The position numbers and the translations under genes are program-made. A stretch of DNA of 64,000 nucleotides from Yinghuangia soli (GTDB lineage: Bacteria > Actinomycetota > Actinomycetes > Streptomycetales > Streptomycetaceae). Positions 1-7,696 of the stretch are shown in pieces. Location: the NCBI RefSeq assembly GCF_021502675.1, contig NZ_JAKFHA010000011.1, positions 62,001 through 126,000 of the forward strand, given 5' to 3'. Each line of letters opens with the position of its first letter. Positions within the stretch are counted from its first letter, which is position 1. The notes under the pieces are model-generated. The model had not been told where the DNA came from, made no database searches, and saw only the letters and a list, made by a program, of their open reading frames with translations.

Positions 1-751
1 TCGCGACGATCCCCGTGTGGCTGCGCGCGAACCACTCGGCCGCCTGGACCGCGGAGGGCACCCCCACGCGGCCGCGGTAGTGCGCGAGGTCGACCTCGCC
101 GCGCAGGCAGGCCGCGCCGACCTCGGCGGCCACCGGCTCGGTCACCAGCCCGTGGTACGTGCCGTGCGGGAGCGCGACCAGGTTGGCCGCGTACCGGTCG
201 CCGCCGACGTGCGTGGTCTCCCACACCGGGTCGCCGTACGCGGCGTGCAGCGCGCGCACGGTCGGCCGGCCGAACTGCGCGCAGCACGGCTCGCGCTTGC
301 CGTGCGTGCACACCAGCAGCACCGGCTCGTGGTGCGCGGTGCCCCAGCCGGGCCGCACGCCGCGCGAGACGGCGTCCAGGTCCAGGTCGAACAGCTCGCG
401 CAGGTCCGCGATTTCGCGCTGCTCGGCCCACGGCTCGCCGCCCCGGCTGCCGCCCGAGAACGCGACGTACACCTGGTGCGGCGGCACCGGGCGGCGGGCG
501 CCGGGGCGGCGGATGAGCTGCGGGCGGATCCGGTACGCGGGCAGCCGGTCCAGGAAGTCCGCCACCTCGGCGGGCATTCCGGGCGGTGCGTCGTACGCCG
601 GCCAGGGCCCGGGGTGCTCGACCAGCAGCCACGCATCGCACGTCTCCGGTGCGCTGCCGAGGACGGACTCGCCCAGGGCGCGGGCGACGACCGCGCAGCG
701 GTCGGTGCGGCGGTCGCCGGGGGCGGCGGCGGTGTTCACCGGGGGCGTCAT
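1..751 (-). CDS. Sucrase/ferredoxin-like family protein (3' end beyond window)
   Basis: About 250 residues are visible and the frame runs off the left edge. The sequence fits the actinobacterial sucrase/ferredoxin-like family, which has a C-terminal thioredoxin-like ferredoxin region; the segment CTHGKREPCCAQFG near residue 144 carries its cysteines. The family is probably cytoplasmic and electron-transferring, but its substrate is not established. ATG at 751 is preceded by AGGAGA at good spacing. An in-frame ATG at 880 would add 43 Arg/Pro-rich residues without family character, so I reject it. An iron box lies about 145 bp upstream, so expression probably rises under iron starvation, and a role in siderophore iron reduction is an inference. 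Confidence 0.82.
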   Translation of the reverse strand, partial: MTPPVNTAAAPGDRRTDRCAVVARALGESVLGSAPETCDAWLLVEHPGPWPAYDAPPGMPAEVADFLDRLPAYRIRPQLIRRPGARRPVPPHQVYVAFSGGSRGGEPWAEQREIADLRELFDLDLDAVSRGVRPGWGTAHHEPVLLVCTHGKREPCCAQFGRPTVRALHAAYGDPVWETTHVGGDRYAANLVALPHGTYHGLVTEPVAAEVGAACLRGEVDLAHYRGRVGVPSAVQAAEWFARSHTGIVA

Positions 752-895
752 CACGGGTCTCCTGGGCGGCGGGCAGGCACGAGTGCGGAGAAGCGGTGGC
801 CGGGAAACGCGGCGGAGGGCGTGAAAAGCGCCGCGACCGGGAACCCGGTGCGGCGCAGCGCTGTCCGGTCGCGGAACCATGAAGCTGCCACTAGT

Positions 896-914
896 TGAGG
901 TTAGGCTAGCCTAA
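896..914. promoter_or_regulatory. Iron box (IdeR/DmdR-type operator)
   Basis: The 19-bp sequence TGAGGTTAGGCTAGCCTAA matches the actinobacterial iron-box consensus TTAGGTTAGGCTAACCTAA at 17 positions. It lies upstream of the leftward sucrase/ferredoxin-like gene. A matching DtxR-family regulator is encoded at 56414-57100. Control by Fe2+-loaded repressor is inferred from the match. Confidence 0.85.
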
Positions 915-1059
915 TTAACCTGGCAAAGTGATGCCCGCAAACGTGGTACTGCCAACCTCGGCCGGGGGCCGGGTTTCCGTGCGCGGCGGTCTCGGCGAGT
1001 CAGCTGTCGACCTGCTGTCGACCAGCCGGAGGACTGGGCTGCCGGGACTGCCGGAGGGA

Positions 1060-1341
1060 CTACTCCGGGACGCTGCGGCGCTGGCTGCGCGCGGTGGCCA
1101 CCAGGCCGCTCAGCGCCACCCCGAGGCCCAGCGGCATCAGCGCGCTGAGCAGGTAGACGGCCCGCGGCAGTGCGTCCGCACCGATCAGGAACGGGACCAG
1201 GGTGGCCAGTGTGGCGACCGTCCCGACCGCGAACACGATCGCGCCGATCCGGATCGCGGCATCGGCGCGGCCGGCCGTCCGGTCCGCGGCGGACGCGGCG
1301 GCGGACGACGGGGCGGGGCCGGAATCGATGGTGCTCACCAC
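1060..1341 (-). CDS. Small two-helix membrane protein, unknown function
   Basis: A 93-residue protein with an Ala/Ser-rich polar N-terminus of about 28 residues. Two hydrophobic segments follow (roughly 31-53 and 60-82) and then a basic tail, so it is a predicted integral membrane protein. The first two codons are both GTG, so the start may be 1341 or 1338. It is divergent from the cold-shock gene, and the intervening 170 bp should hold both promoters. I do not recognise a named family. Length, hydrophobicity and clean codon bias support a real gene. Confidence 0.6.
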   Translation of the reverse strand: MVSTIDSGPAPSSAAASAADRTAGRADAAIRIGAIVFAVGTVATLATLVPFLIGADALPRAVYLLSALMPLGLGVALSGLVATARSQRRSVPE

Positions 1342-1512
1342 CCCACCGTACTTGGTGCGCCTGGGCGTTTCTGCCCGGGTATCCCCATGTGCGGCGTCGG
1401 TTCCGACCGTTAGCCTGGACGGGTGAACGGGGGCGTCTCGCGTGCTCGGTCACGGAATTGCACTCACCCCGACCGTCCAGATGGCGACGTCCCGACACAA
1501 TCGAGGTCTCCC

Positions 1513-1896
1513 GTGCCTACCGGCAAGGTCAAGTGGTTCGACACCGGGAAGGGATTCGGCTTCCTCTCCCGTGACGACGGCGGCGACGTATTCGTCCACT
1601 CCTCAGTGCTGCCGGAGGGCGTCGACTCGCTCAAGCCCGGGATGCGGGTCGAGTTCGGCGTCGTCGACGGCCGCCGGGGCGAACAGGCGCTGTCCGTCCG
1701 GGTTCTGGACCCGCGCCCGTCCGTGGTCGCCGCGACCCGCAAGAAGCCCGACGAGATGACGGTGATAGTCGAGGACGTCATCAAGGTCCTCGACGAGGTC
1801 TCCAACACGCTGCGCCGCGGCCGCCACCCCGACAAGAAGCTCGCGCACAAGGTCGCCGAGCTGCTGCGTGCGGTGGCCGACCAGATAGAGAGCTGA
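1513..1896 (+). CDS. Cold-shock domain protein with C-terminal extension
   Basis: A 127-residue protein starting at GTG. Residues 1-66 form a cold-shock OB-fold with RNP-like motifs KGFGFLSRD (RNP1) and DVFVHSS (RNP2), so it should bind single-stranded nucleic acid. The remaining 60 residues are helical and charged, ending in a conserved-looking LLRAVADQIES segment. This extension separates it from the 65-70 residue CspA type and is typical of one Streptomyces subfamily found beside the futalosine-pathway genes, as here. An upstream in-frame GTG at 1423 would add 30 residues before the domain and is rejected. It converges on mqnD across a terminator hairpin. Confidence 0.9.
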   Translation: MPTGKVKWFDTGKGFGFLSRDDGGDVFVHSSVLPEGVDSLKPGMRVEFGVVDGRRGEQALSVRVLDPRPSVVAATRKKPDEMTVIVEDVIKVLDEVSNTLRRGRHPDKKLAHKVAELLRAVADQIES

Positions 1897-1932
1897 CCGC
1901 GCCGGCTGCGCGCGTGAAGCGAACCATGCGAA

Positions 1933-1962
1933 GGGCGGGCTCCGGGATTCCCGGGCCCGCCC
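1933..1962. terminator. Bidirectional hairpin between csp and mqnD
   Basis: GGGCGGG (1933-1939) pairs with CCCGCCC (1956-1962), with further G/C pairing inside. It lies between two convergent genes and has no long T-run, as is common in high-GC actinomycetes. Confidence 0.6.
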
Positions 1963-2024
1963 GTTGCGTCGTCTGCGGGTGCGGCTCCGTGCGGCTTCGT
2001 GCGGGGAAGGCCGGGGAAGCCGGC

Positions 2025-2873
2025 TCAGCGCCCCGGGAAGGCCAGCAGCTCCGGCGCCACGGCCGGCACCAGGCCCTCGTCCGCGGCGCGCGTCAGCAGG
2101 CCGTGCACGGCCGCGTAGCCCGCATCGCCGAGGTCCCGGGTGAACTCGTTGACGTACAGGCCGATATGCCGCTCCTGCACGGACGGGCTCATCTCCTGCG
2201 CGTGCTGCTGCACGTAGGCGCGCGAGGCGGCCGGGTCGGCCCAGGCGTACTCCACCGAGGCCCGCGCCGCGGCGGCCAGCGCGGGCAGGTCCAGCGAACG
2301 CCGCGCCACGATCGCGCCCAGCGGGATCGGCAGCCCGGTCTCGGACTCCCACGCCTCGCCCATGTCGGCCAGGCAGTCCAGGCCGTACTGCTGGTACGTG
2401 AAGCGCGCCTCGTGGATCACCAGCCCGGCGTCCACCTTGCCGTCGCGCACCGCGGGCATGATCTCGTGGAACGGCATGACCCGGATCTCGCCGACGCCGC
2501 CCGGGATCGCGCGCGCCGCCCACAGCCGGAACAGCAGGTAGGCGGTGGACCGTTCGCTCGGCACCGCGACCACGCGGCCGGCCAGGTCGGCGGGGGCCTG
2601 CGCCTCGCGGGCCAGCACGAGCGGCCCGCAGCCCCGGCCGAGCGCGCCGCCGCAGGGCAGCAGCGCGTACTCGTCGAGCACCCACGGCAGCGCGGCGTAG
2701 GAGATCTTGAGGATGTCCAGCCCGCCGCGCTCGGCGACGCCGTTGGTGATGTCGATGTCGGCGTACGTCACGGCCACTTCGGGCGCGTCCGGCAGCAGGC
2801 CGTGGGCCCACGCGTGGAACGTGAACGTGTCGTTGGGGCACGGCGAATAGGCCATGGAGAGCGGGACCGTCAC
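2025..2873 (-). CDS. mqnD: 1,4-dihydroxy-6-naphthoate synthase (futalosine menaquinone pathway)
   Basis: A 282-residue protein of the MqnA/MqnD periplasmic-binding-protein fold. MqnD converts cyclic dehypoxanthinylfutalosine to 1,4-dihydroxy-6-naphthoate in the cytoplasm. The family start is visible as MAYSPCPNDTFTFHAW, with the ligand-site segments ADIDITN and SERSTAYLL downstream. GTG at 2873 overlaps the mqnB stop as GTGA, a translational-coupling arrangement. Reading further upstream gives only Arg/Pro-rich shadow sequence, so the longer frame is rejected. It is the last gene of a leftward operon beginning at 5574. Confidence 0.93.
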   Translation of the reverse strand: MTVPLSMAYSPCPNDTFTFHAWAHGLLPDAPEVAVTYADIDITNGVAERGGLDILKISYAALPWVLDEYALLPCGGALGRGCGPLVLAREAQAPADLAGRVVAVPSERSTAYLLFRLWAARAIPGGVGEIRVMPFHEIMPAVRDGKVDAGLVIHEARFTYQQYGLDCLADMGEAWESETGLPIPLGAIVARRSLDLPALAAAARASVEYAWADPAASRAYVQQHAQEMSPSVQERHIGLYVNEFTRDLGDAGYAAVHGLLTRAADEGLVPAVAPELLAFPGR

Positions 2874-3583
2874 GACTGCTCCTTCCGGACGGGCGACACG
2901 GGCGGGACGGGTGCGGCGGGCAGGACGGGCAGTGCCGCCAGGACGGGCAGGACGGCGGCCGCGGCGGCGCCGAGCGCCGCCAAGGCCTCGCCGATCCGCC
3001 ACGCGGCACGGTCGCGCGGCCCCACCGGGTTCGAGACCGAGCGCAGTTCGAGGAACGGCACGCCGGCCCCGGCCGCGGCAGTGGCCACCCCGAAACCCTC
3101 CATCGCCTCGGCGGCAGCGCCCGGGTGACGCCGCATCAGCTCGGCCGCCCGGGCCGCGCTGCCGGTCACCGTGGACACCGTCAGGATTGGTCCGACGGAG
3201 ACCGCGCCCAGCTTCTCGCGCACCGCCTGCGCGGCCGGTGCGACCAACTCGGGGGCGAGGTCGTACACCCCGGTCCCGAAGCCCAGGTCGTCGATCGGCA
3301 CGAAGCCGTCGTCGGACTCGGCGCCCAGATCGGCGGCGACCACGCGGTCCGCGACCACCACCGAGCCCACCGGGGCCACCGGGGCGAAGCCGCCCGCGAT
3401 GCCGGCGCTGACCACCAGGTCGTACGGACTGCGCGCAAGCGCGACCGCGGTCCCCGCGGCAGCGGCGGCCGGGCCCACGCCGGCCGCGAGCACGTCGACC
3501 TCGGTGTTCCCGGGAAACGCGGCGTCCCCGCGGAGCAGCGCATCGCGCTCGGCGGGGACGGCGGTGACGATCAGGATGCGCAC
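2870..3583 (-). CDS. mqnB: Futalosine hydrolase
   Basis: A 237-residue member of the nucleoside-phosphorylase fold that removes hypoxanthine from futalosine to give dehypoxanthinylfutalosine, one step ahead of the downstream mqnD-side chemistry. It opens with MRILIVTAVPAERDALL. The segment VVSAGIAGGFAP and the conserved MEGFGVATAAA segment (catalytic-Glu region of the fold) are visible. Residues after about 205 are an Ala/Pro/Val-rich low-complexity tail that may be dispensable. It shares 4 bp with mqnD and lies 10 bp from the lipoprotein gene upstream, so the genes are almost certainly co-transcribed. Confidence 0.92.
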   Translation of the reverse strand: MRILIVTAVPAERDALLRGDAAFPGNTEVDVLAAGVGPAAAAAGTAVALARSPYDLVVSAGIAGGFAPVAPVGSVVVADRVVAADLGAESDDGFVPIDDLGFGTGVYDLAPELVAPAAQAVREKLGAVSVGPILTVSTVTGSAARAAELMRRHPGAAAEAMEGFGVATAAAGAGVPFLELRSVSNPVGPRDRAAWRIGEALAALGAAAAAVLPVLAALPVLPAAPVPPVSPVRKEQS

Positions 3584-3593
3584 AGCTGCGGGC

Positions 3594-4031
3594 TCACGCC
3601 TTGACGAGGTTGACCGTCCACAGGCCCTTGATGTCGCCGTCGCCGCCGAGCTTGATGACGCGGACCTGGAGTTCCTTCTCGGACTCGAACGCGTCGAGGG
3701 GGACGGGCAGGCCGTTGAAGAATGTCCGGTCCTCGATCACCGAGGTCTCACGCGAGCCCACGAGGACCTGCCACTTGTCGGCCACGTCGCCCTCGACCCC
3801 GATACCGAACGTGCTGCCGGGCTTGACGGCGAACGTCTTGGGCTTCTCCGGCGTGCACTTCGTGGAGTTCTCGGAGGTGATCGTCTTGTTGTAGCACTTG
3901 GCCTCGACCGTGATGGAATCGCTGCCGCTGACCACGGTCACGAGCGGCGTCGGCTTCTCGCAGCCGGTCAGGGCGAGGGCCCCCAGGACAACGGCGGTGC
4001 CCGCGAAGGCGGCACGGCGGCGGTTCGTCAT
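3594..4031 (-). CDS. DUF2771-type lipoprotein
   Basis: A 145-residue exported protein. The N-terminus has basic residues (TNRRR), a hydrophobic core and a lipobox ending LTGC at residue 24, so it should be lipidated and held on the outer face of the membrane. The remainder is a single beta-rich domain with a second cysteine pair (residues 47 and 59). The fit is to the DUF2771 family, which occurs beside mqnB in Streptomyces. It lies 10 bp from both neighbours in the MFS-lipoprotein-mqnB-mqnD operon. Its role is unknown and a link to menaquinone or transport is only contextual. Confidence 0.82.
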   Translation of the reverse strand: MTNRRRAAFAGTAVVLGALALTGCEKPTPLVTVVSGSDSITVEAKCYNKTITSENSTKCTPEKPKTFAVKPGSTFGIGVEGDVADKWQVLVGSRETSVIEDRTFFNGLPVPLDAFESEKELQVRVIKLGGDGDIKGLWTVNLVKA

Positions 4032-4041
4032 GATCGGAAGG

Positions 4042-5574
4042 TTACCGCCCGGCGCGCAGCCGGAAGCCGGGGGACCGGGTCGGGCGGGTTCGGCGCGTCG
4101 TCAGGCGGCGTCCGGCCAGCAGCAGGGTCAGGAGCAGGACCGCGGCGGCCAGGCCCATGCCGAGCGTGCCGTTCAGCGGCAGCACGATGCCGACGCCGCC
4201 GCCCACCACCCACGCCATCTGCAGCGCGGTCTCGGTACGCGCGAACGCCGACGTGCGGACTTCCTCGGGGATGTCGCGCTGGATCATCGCGTCCAGCGAC
4301 AGCTTGCCGAGTGCTTGGGACAGGCCCGCCACGCCGGCCACCGCGATCACGGTGGTCAGGCCGTAGAACAGCGCCGCGGCCAGTGCCGAGGCGCCCGCGA
4401 GCGTCAGCACGCCGACGATGATCGCCTCGGGGGCCTTCGACTTGAACCACGCGCCGAGCCCGGTGCCGACCGCGTTGCCGATCGCCGCGGCCACCACGAC
4501 CGCACCCAGCAGTGCCTTGCCGTCCATGTCGCCGACCGGCTTCTCGCGCACCAGGAAGCCGAGGAACATCACCAGGAAGCCGGAGAAGAACCGCAGCGCG
4601 GCGTTGGACCACAGGGCCAGCACGACGGACGGGCCGACGCTGCGCAGCCGCCGGGCGGTCTTGGGTCTCTTGCCGCTCTTCCCGTTCTTCGCGCTGCCGT
4701 TCGCACTGCCGCCGTCCGGGCCGTCCGGGACCGTCGCGGCCTTCTGCTTGGCCCCGAGCCGCGGGTGCGGGAAGTGGCTCTGGTGGTCGTCGCCCGCGGC
4801 CTCGCCGGTGAACGTGGCCTTGTCCTCGCCCTCCGGCGAGTCGACCTTGGCGGGCAGCGCGAAGGACAGGACCGCGCCGAACGCGAACACCGCGGTCGCC
4901 GCGTACAGGATCCACGGGGTGCCGGCCGTCACCTTGAGGACGCCGGCCAGCGGCGCCGCGAGCATGGTGCCGATCAGGCCGAACAGCGTGATCCGCGAGT
5001 TCACCTTCACCAGCGACATCGACCGCGGCTGCAGCCGGGGCACCACCGCGCTGCGCGAGACGCCGTACGCCTTGGACGTCATCAGGACGACCAGCGCCTC
5101 GGGATACAGCTCCAGCCCGGCGTCCTCGATCGAGGCCGCCATCATGAACGCCAGCCCCGCGCGGACCAGCATGGTCGCCGCGATCGCCACCCGGCGGCCG
5201 CGCCGCAGCCGGTCCAGGAGCGGCCCGATGACCGGGGCCATCAGCGCGAACGGCGCCATGGTGATGAGCAGGTACAGCGCCACCCGGTCGCGCGCCTGGT
5301 CGGTGGGCACCGAGAAGAACACCGTGGTGGCCAGCGAGATGGTGACCAGCGCGTCGCCCGCGTTGTTGAGCGCGTGCAGCTCGATCAGCTTGCCGAGCCC
5401 GCTTTCCTTGGCGCCCTTCGAATGCGCCGCGCGGCGGAAGCGTCCGGCGACGGATTTCGGCAGTCCGCCGAACCAGCCCATCGCACGCCGGAACCGGCCG
5501 GTGCCGGCGGCACTGCTGCCGCGCACCCGCGCTGTCCCGGTCCGGGATTCACTTCGCGTCCGCAAGGTTCCCAC
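4042..5574 (-). CDS. MFS transporter
   Basis: A 510-residue protein with about 12 hydrophobic segments typical of the major facilitator superfamily. A basic N-terminal tail of about 60 residues precedes helix 1, and a Lys/Gly/Asn-rich cytoplasmic loop sits around residues 260-300. Segments such as GPLLDRLRRGRRVAIA match the MFS loop 2-3 region. The substrate cannot be told from sequence. It is the first gene of the leftward operon with the DUF2771 lipoprotein and mqnB-mqnD. ATG at 5574 was taken; internal ATGs near residue 32 are possible. It is divergent from the DUF3027 gene. Confidence 0.85.
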   Translation of the reverse strand: MGTLRTRSESRTGTARVRGSSAAGTGRFRRAMGWFGGLPKSVAGRFRRAAHSKGAKESGLGKLIELHALNNAGDALVTISLATTVFFSVPTDQARDRVALYLLITMAPFALMAPVIGPLLDRLRRGRRVAIAATMLVRAGLAFMMAASIEDAGLELYPEALVVLMTSKAYGVSRSAVVPRLQPRSMSLVKVNSRITLFGLIGTMLAAPLAGVLKVTAGTPWILYAATAVFAFGAVLSFALPAKVDSPEGEDKATFTGEAAGDDHQSHFPHPRLGAKQKAATVPDGPDGGSANGSAKNGKSGKRPKTARRLRSVGPSVVLALWSNAALRFFSGFLVMFLGFLVREKPVGDMDGKALLGAVVVAAAIGNAVGTGLGAWFKSKAPEAIIVGVLTLAGASALAAALFYGLTTVIAVAGVAGLSQALGKLSLDAMIQRDIPEEVRTSAFARTETALQMAWVVGGGVGIVLPLNGTLGMGLAAAVLLLTLLLAGRRLTTRRTRPTRSPGFRLRAGR

Positions 5575-5705
5575 CCCTTGAATGCTGCCCTCGATAGCGC
5601 GCGATACGTCGGTGGTGACACGCCGAAAGGGCGCGCCGGTTGCGCGCCGGTTCCAGGTTTCTGTGCTTCTTGAGGGTAGCCCTCGCCATCGCGCCCGGAG
5701 GTTGA

Positions 5706-5720
5706 GAGAGAATCACTCTC
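5706..5720 (+). promoter_or_regulatory. Hairpin between Shine-Dalgarno and GTG start
   Basis: GAGAG (5706-5710) and CTCTC (5716-5720) enclose AATCA and end immediately before the GTG at 5721. The only good Shine-Dalgarno, GGAGG, lies about 19 nt before the start, and folding this hairpin would bring it to a normal distance. Translational control is an inference. Confidence 0.4.
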
Positions 5721-6548
5721 GTGAGTGCCCCGATCCGTAGTCGAATCCCCGACCGCCTGTGCGCGGAGGCCGTCGACCTTGCCCTTGCCGCAGCAGAGGA
5801 TGTCGCAGGCCCGGGACGGGTCGGCGAGCACCTTGGTGTGGAGGTAGACGGCGACCGCGTCGTCACCCATCACTTCGCCTGCCGAGAGGAGGCATACCAG
5901 GGCTGGCGTTGGGCGGTGACCGTGGCGCGCGCACCGCGCGCCAAATTGGTGACGGTCGACGAGACCGTCCTGGTACCCGGCCCGGACGCGCTGCTGGCCC
6001 CCGAATGGGTGCCGTGGAGCGAGCGCCTGCGCCCCGGCGACCTCGGCGTCGGCGACCTCCTGCCGACCAAGGAGGACGACGAGCGCCTGGAGCCCGGGTA
6101 CGCCGACATCACCCCGGACGCCGCCGCCGAACCGCTCGGCTTCGGCCCCGCCGCGGTGGCCGACGAGCTGGGCCTGGGCCGCGCCCGCGTCCTGTCCCCG
6201 CTCGGCATGGACCTGGCCGCGGACCGCTGGGAAGAGCACTTCGGCGTCCGCACCCCGATGGCCCAGGCCGCCCCGGCGCACTGCGCCAGCTGCGGCTTCC
6301 TGGTCCGCATCGGCGGCCCGCTCGGCCAGGCCTTCGGCGTCTGCGCCAACGAGTACGCGCCGGCCGACGGCCACATGGTCTCGCTCGGCTTCGGCTGCGG
6401 CGGCCACTCGGAAGCCGCGGTCATGCCTGCGATGCCCCAGGCCGCCGACCCCCGCGTCGACGACTACGACGTCGAGCAGGTCCGCGTCCACCACGAGGCC
6501 GGCTCCGTCGACGACGCCGAGCCCGGCGAGGACCTCGGCCACTCCTGA
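5721..6548 (+). CDS. DUF3027 family protein
   Basis: A 275-residue soluble protein of the actinobacterial DUF3027 family, function unknown. A conserved central region (WRWAVTVARAP, TVDETVLVPG) is followed by a cysteine-rich segment, CASCGFLVRI at about 193-202 and FGCGGHSE near 230. Cys-X2-Cys and Cys-Gly-Gly-His could form a metal site. The C-terminus is acidic. It starts at GTG and is divergent from the MFS gene at 5574. A strong hairpin follows the stop. In Streptomyces this gene usually sits next to the sacsin-like ATPase and mqn genes, as here. Confidence 0.85.
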   Translation: MSAPIRSRIPDRLCAEAVDLALAAAEDVAGPGRVGEHLGVEVDGDRVVTHHFACREEAYQGWRWAVTVARAPRAKLVTVDETVLVPGPDALLAPEWVPWSERLRPGDLGVGDLLPTKEDDERLEPGYADITPDAAAEPLGFGPAAVADELGLGRARVLSPLGMDLAADRWEEHFGVRTPMAQAAPAHCASCGFLVRIGGPLGQAFGVCANEYAPADGHMVSLGFGCGGHSEAAVMPAMPQAADPRVDDYDVEQVRVHHEAGSVDDAEPGEDLGHS

Positions 6549-6554
6549 CCCACC

Positions 6555-6595
6555 GCTGCGCGTGGCCCGCGGGAACCCCGCAGACCACGCGCAGC
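6555..6595. terminator. Bidirectional terminator hairpin
   Basis: GCTGCGCGTGG (6555-6565) is the exact reverse complement of CCACGCGCAGC (6585-6595), with additional G/C pairing in the loop. It lies between the convergent DUF3027 gene and the gene ending at 6630. Confidence 0.75.
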
Positions 6596-6629
6596 AGCGC
6601 GGGACGACCCGGGAGCGTCCGGGCTCCGG

Positions 6630-7526
6630 TCAGCCTGCCTCGTGCAGCCTGCGCAGGATGTCCATCAGCTCCGCAGGGGGCTGGACGGAGAACTCGCGGG
6701 AGTCGTGGTCGATGACCGTCAGCGAGGTGAGGGCCCCGGCGCGCCACCAGTAGAGGCGCGGCGAGAGCTGGCCCGGGCCGTCGCCGTAGGCGCCCAGGCC
6801 GAACGAAGACAGGTCGTTGATCGCGTCGACCGCCAGGCGGTCGGTGATCGGGTGGTACGCGATCACGTGGCGGCCCGGCACGGTGAGCAGCGCCCCCTCG
6901 GGCGGCAGCGGGCGGCCGGTCGCCTCGCGGGCGAGGTCGTCCAGGACCAGGGCCTTGCTGGCCACGAACATCGAGCTGCCGTCCGCGGTGTGGATGCGCA
7001 GGCCGCCGGGGCGGTCGACGACATGGTGGTCGACGGGCTCGGCGATGAGGTTCGCGCGGCCCGCTTCGCGCAGGCGCTCCAGGCCGACGGGGGCGATGTC
7101 GGCGTCGCTCAGGGTGCGCACGGTGTCGGGGGCGTCGAGCTGGAGGGCCTCCTGCAGGCCCTCCGCGACGGGGCGGATGTACGTGAACTGGTGGACCGCC
7201 TCGGCCGGCAGGAAGTCGTCCGGCAGCAGGCGCAGCCGTGCGCCGCGCAGGAGTTCGTCGTCGCCTCCGGCGTCCGGGGCGACCGCCAGGAGTGCGGAGA
7301 AATGCCCTTCGATCAGGTCGGGCCACTGGCCGGGAGCGGTCGAGCGGCAGAAGTGCGAGAGGTTCGTGAGCGGCAGGCCGCGCTGCTGGCCGGGGATCGA
7401 CACCGCGTCGCCGCCGACGGACGCGGCGACGCCCTGGGCCGCGAAGTAGGCGCGGCACAACTCCCGCAGCCGGTCGGCCTGGTCGCTGGTGAGCCGGGGC
7501 AGGTGCGGGTCCATGGTCTGTTCCAT
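6630..7526 (-). CDS. Conserved-looking soluble protein, unknown function
   Basis: A 298-residue protein with no signal peptide or membrane segment. I do not recognise the family. Visible features are a helical N-terminus (residues 9-22, DQADRLRELCRAY), a central segment SMFVASKALVLDDLAREATG, and a C-terminal half with VIAYHPITDRLAVDAINDL, which reads like an alpha/beta domain. Two starts are possible, ATG at 7526 or ATG at 7514, with MEQTM at the start of the longer form. It is divergent from the sacsin-like ATPase, with 170 bp between them, and converges on DUF3027. Codon bias matches its neighbours. Confidence 0.65.
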   Translation of the reverse strand: MEQTMDPHLPRLTSDQADRLRELCRAYFAAQGVAASVGGDAVSIPGQQRGLPLTNLSHFCRSTAPGQWPDLIEGHFSALLAVAPDAGGDDELLRGARLRLLPDDFLPAEAVHQFTYIRPVAEGLQEALQLDAPDTVRTLSDADIAPVGLERLREAGRANLIAEPVDHHVVDRPGGLRIHTADGSSMFVASKALVLDDLAREATGRPLPPEGALLTVPGRHVIAYHPITDRLAVDAINDLSSFGLGAYGDGPGQLSPRLYWWRAGALTSLTVIDHDSREFSVQPPAELMDILRRLHEAG

Positions 7527-7696
7527 GACGGGCCATTCAAGCCGACTGCGGAGTTTCCCGCAGAGGCGGCCGGCCGGTCGCGAAGAGTCGCACCGGGGTA
7601 CGGCAACGGGGATGTTTGTCGGATCCAGGAGGATTCCTCCGGGGATCCGGGCGCCGGATTTGCCAATCGGGGTGTCCTTGCGTGAAGAGTGATCCC

